Shown: positions 56,186 to 64,000 of the stretch, piece by piece
Position numbering within the stretch: the first letter of the stretch is position 1
Layout: every line of letters begins with the position of its first letter
Source: Hofstenia miamia
Taxonomy: Eukaryota; Xenacoelomorpha; Acoela
Length of the DNA stretch: 64,000 nucleotides
Direction of reading: 5' to 3'
Assembly: GCA_004352715.1 (NCBI GenBank)
Contig: SCFE01000045.1
Location: 1,283,694-1,347,693 of the forward strand
Made by a program: the position numbers and the translations under genes
The notes under the pieces: generated by a model
Seen by the model: only the letters and a program-made list of their open reading frames with translations
Databases searched by the model: none
What the model was told of the DNA's origin: nothing

Positions 56186-57243
56186 TCTTTTAGTATAGAT
56201 GTACACTTTATATAAGTCACCTGTGGTACATGGACGACCTGAAGATGTATGCTAGTTAAAGGGGAGATGTTGCAGAAGCAAGTGGAAATATTGGAGAAGG
56301 CAAGCAGAGATTAAGGGTTAGAATTTGGATTAGGAAAGTTTGCGGCAGTGACAATGACTAGAGGTAAGTGTATGGATGGGGATGGTTTAAGGACGAGCAG
56401 TGGGGATAATATTAAAGAAGTCAAAGAGGGGTACAAGTACTTATGAGTGATAGAGAGGCATAGAACAGATCATGAGGAAATAAAGAAGAGGCTAAGAAAA
56501 GAATACAAGAGTAGAGTAAGGAAGGTTCTACAGAAGTCAGCATTGAATGGGCAGAATAGTATAAAAGCAATTAATACATGGGCAATACCAGTGTTGAGAT
56601 ATTCGGCAGGAATAGTTAGGTGGAACAAGAATGAACTTCGGGAGCTAGACAGGGAGACAAGGAAGATACTAGCAGCAGAGAGAGCATTCAACTTAAATGT
56701 AGATGTTGATAGGTTGTACATCGCAAGGCATAAAGGAGGGAAAGGACTGCTAACTGTGGAGCAAACTCTAGAAGCAGAAACACTAGGCTAAAAGAATACG
56801 TAGAAGCACAACCTAGAGGGTCACTACTGGAGGTCACTAAGGAGTTAAGGAAGATAAAAACTGAAAGTGAAGGAACGACAGCATACCAGAGTAGGATGGA
56901 ATTAGAGAGACAAGCAAGATATAGGCAGAAGGCAATGCATGGAGAATACTGGAGGAACACAGAAAAATGTGACAGAGAAGAAAGCAACAAGTGGTTAAAG
57001 AATGCAGGACTAAAAAGAGAAACATAAGCACTGATAATGGCAGCACAGGAGCAAGCAATAAGAACAAACTGGGTGAAGAAGCATATAGACAGAAGAGTAG
57101 AAGTAAGTGATAAGTGTAGGCTATGTAAGAAAGAGGCGGAGACAGTAGATCATCTGATAGCAGGGTGTGAGAAGTTGGCACAGAATGAGTATAAGTTCAG
57201 GCATGACAAGGTGGGAAGAATGGTACACTGGAGTTTGAGCAGG
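56186..57243 (+). pseudogene. RLE LINE copy, RT motif C to knuckle
   Basis: It begins just before TGGTACATGGACGACCTG, the WYMDDL motif, which is followed by a stop (TAG). The frame 56447-56791 (114 aa) holds the thumb, with NGQNSIKAINTWAIPVLRYS and VDRLYIARHKGGKGLLTVE, and 57037 onward holds NWVKKHIDRRVEVSDKCRLC with VDHLIAGCEK. Single-base lesions, such as at about 56790 and TAA at about 57027, break the frame. It reads almost identically to 57868-58925 with one base difference (near 56585) and ends at a single N. Confidence 0.85.
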
Positions 57244-57244
57244 N

Positions 57245-57480
57245 AGAATGCAGGACTAAAAAGAGAAACATAAGCACTGATAATGGCAGCACAGGATTAC
57301 CATAGTGGACAGGGGCAGTAGCACAGAAGGCAGCATTGTTAGGAACAGCTAGTTCTGAGAAAAGCTCTCAGACTCCCTGGAAATTGGCGAGTTCCCCGAG
57401 CTGAAAGGGATAACAGCCTGAAGCTGTGAGAAGAAATGAAATAATAATATAGTAGTAATAATAATAAAAATGAACTAATG
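57245..57480 (+). pseudogene. RLE LINE pieces: 52-bp repeat and 3' untranslated end
   Basis: 57245-57296 repeats 56999-57050 exactly, then the sequence jumps to the very end of the ORF (TTACCATAGTGGACAGGGGC, cf. VPKWGG) and the 3' untranslated region with the stem-loop at 57379-57396 and GAAGCTGTGAGAAGAAATG near 57423-57441. An AATAATAATA-rich tail (57440-57475) follows, the likely 3' junction. About 400 bp of endonuclease sequence is missing at the jump, either a real deletion or a bad join. Confidence 0.75.
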
Positions 57481-57589
57481 GTAAGTAATGAAAGAGCAAA
57501 AGCTTCAGTGGATAGAGTGGATGGTAGCAAATATGAGATTCTTGATGCGTAAGACCCAAACAAGGAATTGAGGCAAATTTTTTTGTTAG

Positions 57590-57845
57590 TAGCTTAATCT
57601 CCTTGTCTAATTTTCTCAGTTCATTCTTATTTCACCTACGTATCTTAACATTGACATAGTCTACAAATTTGTTGTATTTATAATGTTCTGAAATTCAATC
57701 AAATTTTCTGTAGTATCTTCGTTACTCCCCTCTTGTATTCTTTACTTGGTTTTTACTTCATGATCTGTTTCTTCTCACTATCACTCTTAAGTACTTGTAC
57801 CCTTCCTTGACTTTTTCAATTTCCCCCACTTCACAGCCTCAAGAC
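57590..57845 (-). pseudogene. RLE LINE thumb fragment, opposite strand, diverged
   Basis: The minus-strand sequence matches the element around the thumb. On the plus strand it reads TCAGTTCATTCTTATTTCAC, CCTCTTGTATTCTTTACTTG and AAGTACTTGTACCCTTCCTTGAC, equal to 21620-21835 of the minus-strand copy with many changes. It is an independent older insertion beside the plus-strand copies. Confidence 0.65.
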
Positions 57846-57867
57846 CTCTTATTTTATATATGTACCN

Positions 57868-59137
57868 TCTTTTAGTATAGATGTACACTTTATATAAGTC
57901 ACCTGTGGTACATGGACGACCTGAAGATGTATGCTAGTTAAAGGGGAGATGTTGCAGAAGCAAGTGGAAATATTGGAGAAGGCAAGCAGAGATTAAGGGT
58001 TAGAATTTGGATTAGGAAAGTTTGCGGCAGTGACAATGACTAGAGGTAAGTGTATGGATGGGGATGGTTTAAGGACGAGCAGTGGGGATAATATTAAAGA
58101 AGTCAAAGAGGGGTACAAGTACTTATGAGTGATAGAGAGGCATAGAACAGATCATGAGGAAATAAAGAAGAGGCTAAGAAAAGAATACAAGAGTAGAGTA
58201 AGGAAGGTTCTACAGAAGTCAGCATTGAATGGGCAGAATAGTATAAAAGCAATTAATACATGGGCGATACCAGTGTTGAGATATTCGGCAGGAATAGTTA
58301 GGTGGAACAAGAATGAACTTCGGGAGCTAGACAGGGAGACAAGGAAGATACTAGCAGCAGAGAGAGCATTCAACTTAAATGTAGATGTTGATAGGTTGTA
58401 CATCGCAAGGCATAAAGGAGGGAAAGGACTGCTAACTGTGGAGCAAACTCTAGAAGCAGAAACACTAGGCTAAAAGAATACGTAGAAGCACAACCTAGAG
58501 GGTCACTACTGGAGGTCACTAAGGAGTTAAGGAAGATAAAAACTGAAAGTGAAGGAACGACAGCATACCAGAGTAGGATGGAATTAGAGAGACAAGCAAG
58601 ATATAGGCAGAAGGCAATGCATGGAGAATACTGGAGGAACACAGAAAAATGTGACAGAGAAGAAAGCAACAAGTGGTTAAAGAATGCAGGACTAAAAAGA
58701 GAAACATAAGCACTGATAATGGCAGCACAGGAGCAAGCAATAAGAACAAACTGGGTGAAGAAGCATATAGACAGAAGAGTAGAAGTAAGTGATAAGTGTA
58801 GGCTATGTAAGAAAGAGGCGGAGACAGTAGATCATCTGATAGCAGGGTGTGAGAAGTTGGCACAGAATGAGTATAAGTTCAGGCATGACAAGGTGGGAAG
58901 AATGGTACACTGGAGTTTGAGCAGGCAGCATGGGTTAGAAGCAGGAGACAAGTGGTATGAGCACAAGCCACAGGGCGTCATAGAAAATGAGAAGGTTAAG
59001 ATACTGTGGGACTTCAACATACAGACGAGCAAAGTGATAGAAGCACGGAGGCCAGACATAGTAGTGGTAGACAAAGAGAAAAGATTAGGAACAGTGATAG
59101 ACATAGCAGTACCAAAGGACAGAAATGTAGAAAGCAA
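57868..59137 (+). pseudogene. RLE LINE copy, RT motif C to endonuclease, cut by gap
   Basis: The first 1058 bp match 56186-57243 except for one base. It then continues past the point where the earlier copy breaks. Frame 58719-59137 is uninterrupted and gives the best view of the C-terminal domain: knuckle Cx2Cx8Hx4C (CRLC...VDHLIAGC), HDKVGRMVHWSLSRQHG, KILWDFNIQTSKVIEARRPD and IVVVDKEKRLGTVIDIAVPK with PD-(14)-D, ending VES at the gap. The thumb frame is 58129-58473. A stop after the YMDD segment and TAA at about 58709 show it is not functional. Confidence 0.85.
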
Positions 59138-59892
59138 NNNNNNNNNNNNNNNNNNNNNNNNNNNNNNNNNNNNNNNNNNNNNNNNNNNNNNNNNNNNNNN
59201 NNNNNNNNNNNNNNNNNNNNNNNNNNNNNNNNNNNNNNNNNNNNNNNNNNNNNNNNNNNNNNNNNNNNNNNNNNNNNNNNNNNNNNNNNNNNNNNNNNNN
59301 NNNNNNNNNNNNNNNNNNNNNNNNNNNNNNNNNNNNNNNNNNNNNNNNNNNNNNNNNNNNNNNNNNNNNNNNNNNNNNNNNNNNNNNNNNNNNNNNNNNN
59401 NNNNNNNNNNNNNNNNNNNNNNNNNNNNNNNNNNNNNNNNNNNNNNNNNNNNNNNNNNNNNNNNNNNNNNNNNNNNNNNNNNNNNNNNNNNNNNNNNNNN
59501 NNNNNNNNNNNNNNNNNNNNNNNNNNNNNNNNNNNNNNNNNNNNNNNNNNNNNNNNNNNNNNNNNNNNNNNNNNNNNNNNNNNNNNNNNNNNNNNNNNNN
59601 NNNNNNNNNNNNNNNNNNNNNNNNNNNNNNNNNNNNNNNNNNNNNNNNNNNNNNNNNNNNNNNNNNNNNNNNNNNNNNNNNNNNNNNNNNNNNNNNNNNN
59701 NNNNNNNNNNNNNNNNNNNNNNNNNNNNNNNNNNNNNNNNNNNNNNNNNNNNNNNNNNNNNNNNNNNNNNNNNNNNNNNNNNNNNNNNNNNNNNNNNNNN
59801 NNNNNNNNNNNNNNNNNNNNNNNNNNNNNNNNNNNNNNNNNNNNNNNNNNNNNNNNNNNNNNNNNNNNNNNNNNNNNNNNNNNNNNNNNNNN
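59138..59892. other. Assembly gap, 755 N
   Basis: It cuts the RLE LINE endonuclease. A (TA)n run of 13 bp (59893-59905) follows directly, so the LINE's 3' end lies inside the gap. Confidence 0.99.
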
Positions 59893-59905
59893 ATATATAT
59901 ATATA

Positions 59906-62205
59906 ATTACGTATTCTTATTATACATTTTTCTTAGCTATTTATTTGAAACTCTTTTTATAATTTCTAAACTGATGATTCCATTAGAAAATGTAAAATTA
60001 TTAATTGCACGTTTTATCTGATCAGCACAACAAATTACAAGTGTATATAAATCTGTATATGAATTGTAAGTTTGAAGTCATTTTAAAAAATTTTTTGTAT
60101 TCAGTAAGCAATGCAATAACCTATCTAAAATTTGATTTTGAGTAACATGGATTTGCCAAAAACAACCTTTGTAGGCCACCAGAATTTTGTCTGTCTTAAG
60201 GCTGATAACAATTAGAAATACCAATGAAAATGTAAAGTATGTTTAATACAGCACACAAATCTAGTATTAAATTCATGTAAACCTTTGTGCCAGTTAACTG
60301 TCATTGTTTGTAGACTCCATATCTACAATTATGAGCATGTTTATTTCATGTGAATATAAATTCATTATTAGGGGAATATATTTACTTATGAAACTAGTAG
60401 AAACGCAATGATGCGTAACCATTTTCATAACATAGTATGTTTAGTATACATAAATTATTTCAAAAGAAAATTCACCATTTGATGAAGGCTTGCAATTCCT
60501 CTAACAATTGCAAAATTGTTAGTCATCATCTACATTGCTCTTATGTAAGTGAAGCAATAGTTAATGCAGATCTTAAATTTTTGATAACTTAGAAAGATTG
60601 CTCTAGTATCGTCACTGAAGACAAAATGGATGAACACTACTGTTTTCATTTTTCCAATATCAACTACTTTCCCTCGAAACGATGTGCAGTAGGTAAGGCT
60701 TATTGATTTTAATGCTAATAAGCAGGCTTATTGGGCCTAATATTGCATGAATAATATTTTAATTGCCACTTGGGATTGAAATGTCATTGAGCCGGCTTTG
60801 GATTTAATTTATAGTGAGCAGTAATGCTGTGCGTCCCAATATACTTTAACTGGACTAACCAGCCTGGGTCGCTTCTTAACTTAACCGGATTTTGACCGGT
60901 TTTAACAAGGTCCCAAAAAATTGGCGCTTGCTTCGTTACATACATCTATGCATCTATATTCATGTTCAAGTTAAAAAGAAAAACATATTAAATTCATATG
61001 TGAAAAAATTCAATTATTCTTTTCCTATGTTTTAACATCAAATTGATTGATATATATACATGTATATATGTCGTGTTTGTAATGTTAGGTTTTATCAAGC
61101 AAGTATTATTGAGAACATCAGTAGTCTTTTAAAATTTAGTGAAGAAAATGGGACATATAAAAAAGGATAATATGAGAAATTTAGAACTTTATGAATTAAT
61201 TGAGACCTAGTCGATGTAGCAACAATAAGCCAAACTCAATCGTTTTGGAAGTGCCGCATCCTTTTCCCACAAATTTAATATTTTGAATATAGTGTGCGCG
61301 TTATTGCAATTATATATTTCGAAATGCAAAAATGCATTTATGCAACTGGATTGTATGAACATTTTTCCCGCATAATTCATTTCAACCTGCATAAATGAAT
61401 TGAGGTGAGTTTTAACTATACATCGACTTATTTGCAACTTAGTCGTCAACACATAAGTTAACACCATATTCTAAAAAGATTTCTCAAACTAAAATCAAAG
61501 TAGGTAAACCAAGGGAATTTAATTCTAAAACTAAATATCCAAATAGTTTTTTTCAAAAATATACTGTTGTTGTTTAAGACCATATCGAAAACAGCACTTA
61601 GATTATTCAATTGGATCGCAAATTCGGAGCACATGAAAAAAATTGTTACTGAAATTCATTTCCCATTGTAATTAAGCATATGACATTTCCAAGTTTCGTA
61701 ACGTATCCACATTTCATTTCTCTACAGAAATTACTAAGATTACAGTGTTAAATTAAAAAATTTCTGTATATTGAAGAAAATACATGAATACCTTCGCAGA
61801 TAAATCCTACGTAATGATGTTAGGAAATCGTTAAGACCAAACTCACATTTTGAATATTCTCTTTCGTTGAAAAAATCGAATTTGTATGTTACGGCACCCA
61901 CAAACTGAACGTAACGAACCCAAATCAATTTATAAATAAAAAAGGCTTAACATACTCATAGCAATAAACCCACTCAATATTAATCTAATCATAGGTGTAG
62001 TGCTTTCCCTAAGCTATTTGAATTGCAAAAATCACATTTTTACTTCATTATGGCTGCCAAAAATCACATATTCTAAGATGATGAATTTTATGAATTATTT
62101 ATCCAAAAGATAATTTTAGGAAAATTACAATGATGCAAGAGAACAAATATCTATTATCTTAATATCTGGCCATTGTGCAGGGATTTGAAATATTTTCTTA
62201 CTGAA
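59906..62205. other. AT-rich DNA, no gene seen
   Basis: Minus-strand frames 61207-61467 and 61740-61928 have no domain. A small GC-richer patch at 60828-60925 contains AACCGGATTTTGACCGGTTTTAAC-type words and may be a decayed element end. Confidence 0.45.
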
Positions 62206-63205
62206 NNNNNNNNNNNNNNNNNNNNNNNNNNNNNNNNNNNNNNNNNNNNNNNNNNNNNNNNNNNNNNNNNNNNNNNNNNNNNNNNNNNNNNNNNNNNNNN
62301 NNNNNNNNNNNNNNNNNNNNNNNNNNNNNNNNNNNNNNNNNNNNNNNNNNNNNNNNNNNNNNNNNNNNNNNNNNNNNNNNNNNNNNNNNNNNNNNNNNNN
62401 NNNNNNNNNNNNNNNNNNNNNNNNNNNNNNNNNNNNNNNNNNNNNNNNNNNNNNNNNNNNNNNNNNNNNNNNNNNNNNNNNNNNNNNNNNNNNNNNNNNN
62501 NNNNNNNNNNNNNNNNNNNNNNNNNNNNNNNNNNNNNNNNNNNNNNNNNNNNNNNNNNNNNNNNNNNNNNNNNNNNNNNNNNNNNNNNNNNNNNNNNNNN
62601 NNNNNNNNNNNNNNNNNNNNNNNNNNNNNNNNNNNNNNNNNNNNNNNNNNNNNNNNNNNNNNNNNNNNNNNNNNNNNNNNNNNNNNNNNNNNNNNNNNNN
62701 NNNNNNNNNNNNNNNNNNNNNNNNNNNNNNNNNNNNNNNNNNNNNNNNNNNNNNNNNNNNNNNNNNNNNNNNNNNNNNNNNNNNNNNNNNNNNNNNNNNN
62801 NNNNNNNNNNNNNNNNNNNNNNNNNNNNNNNNNNNNNNNNNNNNNNNNNNNNNNNNNNNNNNNNNNNNNNNNNNNNNNNNNNNNNNNNNNNNNNNNNNNN
62901 NNNNNNNNNNNNNNNNNNNNNNNNNNNNNNNNNNNNNNNNNNNNNNNNNNNNNNNNNNNNNNNNNNNNNNNNNNNNNNNNNNNNNNNNNNNNNNNNNNNN
63001 NNNNNNNNNNNNNNNNNNNNNNNNNNNNNNNNNNNNNNNNNNNNNNNNNNNNNNNNNNNNNNNNNNNNNNNNNNNNNNNNNNNNNNNNNNNNNNNNNNNN
63101 NNNNNNNNNNNNNNNNNNNNNNNNNNNNNNNNNNNNNNNNNNNNNNNNNNNNNNNNNNNNNNNNNNNNNNNNNNNNNNNNNNNNNNNNNNNNNNNNNNNN
63201 NNNNN
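62206..63205. other. Assembly gap, 1000 N
   Basis: Default-size gap, true length unknown. Confidence 0.99.
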
Positions 63206-63667
63206 TCACCATTTGAATCATTGTGAAAACTGAATAATGTGTTAAAATGAAGATATTTTTATATCATAAACACTTAATTAAATGTAGATAGTTGTTGTAA
63301 TGCATTAATATATATTTACCTCTCAATCATATATATGAGAATTGTTTCAAGATTACACATGTAAAATTGTGTTAGAAAAATATCAATTTAATTGTTGATC
63401 AAAGACTAGTAAATTTTTATTCTCAAAACTTGTACATGTATACTCGTTACAAGGTACATGAAAACATTAGCAAAATTAGTTGCTACAACTGCATCCAATC
63501 AATCACATAAATGATACCACCACCCAAACAACTTTTAACATTGGTGATGATACCTCAATGTTGAATATTTTTTACTTAAAATTAAATTATTTAGTTGAAA
63601 TTGACCATTTTGAGTAGCGACATCTAGTAAAATTATTGGCTTCCAGCCTTAAGATCTTGCAAAGTTT
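63206..63667. other. AT-rich DNA upstream of a candidate gene
   Basis: No gene seen before the promoter-like block below. Confidence 0.45.
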
Positions 63668-63715
63668 ATTGGTTCTCGATTTTAATTGGATCGCTTGATT
63701 TTTGGAGTATAAAAA
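63668..63715 (+). promoter_or_regulatory. Candidate core promoter with inverted CCAAT boxes and TATA box
   Basis: ATTGG occurs at about 63669-63673 and 63685-63689, and TATAAAAA at 63708-63715. A start site about 30 bp further on (about 63738) would leave a 25-nt leader before the ATG at 63763. TATA boxes are common by chance in such AT-rich DNA; the combined spacing is what supports it. Confidence 0.4.
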
Positions 63716-63762
63716 CCTACTATTCTTTTGAAAAAAATTATTATGCGTCTTAAAACAAAAAC

Positions 63763-63990
63763 ATGTGTGATGATGAAAGTTATAAACGAAGTAAGCTTTT
63801 CAAAGCACTTGAAGATGTGGGTAATAACCCATCTGGCACTCGAATATCAGCTTATGACATCCAACCTAGAAATAAAACACATATTTTAGAAAAAGAATTA
63901 TTCATGAATTGATTGCTTGCATTTCAGTAATTTTGTTCGAAAGGACTAAAAAATCACCAAAAGGAAAATTAAATGTTCCCAAAGGCCAGT
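63763..63990 (+). CDS. Candidate small gene start at window edge
   Basis: Unspliced, the ATG at 63763 opens 49 codons (MCDDESYKRSKLFKALEDV and on) to TGA at 63910-63912. Alternatively a 107-bp intron fits well: donor GTG G|GTAATAAC at 63821 and acceptor GATTGCTTGCATTTCAG at 63927. Splicing would join 19 codons plus one base to a frame reading ILFERTKKSPKGKLN that stays open to TAA at 63988-63991. The charged, Lys-rich product has no recognised domain. Support is the promoter-like block, the good acceptor and frame continuity across the joint; it is still tentative. Confidence 0.35.
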
Positions 63991-64000
63991 AATTTTGTTC

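Noticed and set aside
56688-59137. Minus-strand ORFs of 100-114 codons repeated twice
   Set aside because: Antisense of the plus-strand RLE LINE copies, duplicated by the probable assembly error.
62154-63221. Open frames of about 350 codons on both strands
   Set aside because: N-gap artefacts.

Overview
The window is nuclear DNA from an AT-rich, gene-poor metazoan genome. The evidence is metazoan-type transposons (Tc1/mariner, hAT, CR1/L2-like LINEs and a LINE with a restriction-like endonuclease), long (TA)n microsatellites, a short (TTAGGG)n tract, and candidate splice sites. There are no operons, ribosome-binding sites or CRISPR arrays. I cannot name the species. An invertebrate, for example a soft-bodied marine one, fits the repeat content, but that is inference. 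Six runs of N (21, 20, 1000, 1 and 1 bp, and 755-1000 bp near the right end) mark scaffold joins, and at least three joins are flanked by sequence that repeats across them.

Likely cellular genes are few. A beta-propeller-like (WD40-like) ORF lies on the minus strand at 1589-2443. A secreted right-handed beta-helix protein is split between an N-terminal exon with signal peptide at 45497-46201 and a second beta-helix block at about 51266-52189. A small TATA-driven gene start lies at the right edge (63763 onward). A weaker exon candidate with a good splice donor lies at 10550-10687 on the minus strand.

Most recognisable content is mobile DNA. Left to right: a hAT transposase relic (about 3495-3660); a 103-bp foldback hairpin (5008-5110); a 938-bp hAT-type element with an 8-bp target duplication (5568-6505); a 3' fragment of the RLE-type LINE (6593-7476) abutting tail-to-tail a second LINE (7477-8540, minus); a nearly complete CR1/L2-like LINE with esterase ORF1, APE endonuclease and RT, carrying an internal 1.1-kb tandem duplication (10850-15985, minus); a decayed LINE (19160-20400); a 3.2-kb RLE-type LINE (20413-23643, minus); a LINE tail (23700-24110, minus); a hAT MITE (26532-26773); a LINE zinc-knuckle relic (27672-27878); a Tc1-like transposon with an unshifted but three-times-interrupted transposase (31907-33250); a diverged minisatellite (37330-38180); a terminal-repeat element with GGCCATTG sub-repeats (38300-40063) hosting a nested hAT MITE; another hAT MITE with perfect 8-bp target duplication (41622-41981); and further RLE LINE fragments (48424-49410 and 56186-59137).

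The rest is AT-rich DNA in which I see no gene. Nothing here is a convincing new multi-gene system. The items most worth follow-up are the split beta-helix gene, the unnamed terminal-repeat elements, the conserved 3' stem-loop of the RLE LINE, and the assembly duplications that could mislead any copy-number reading.
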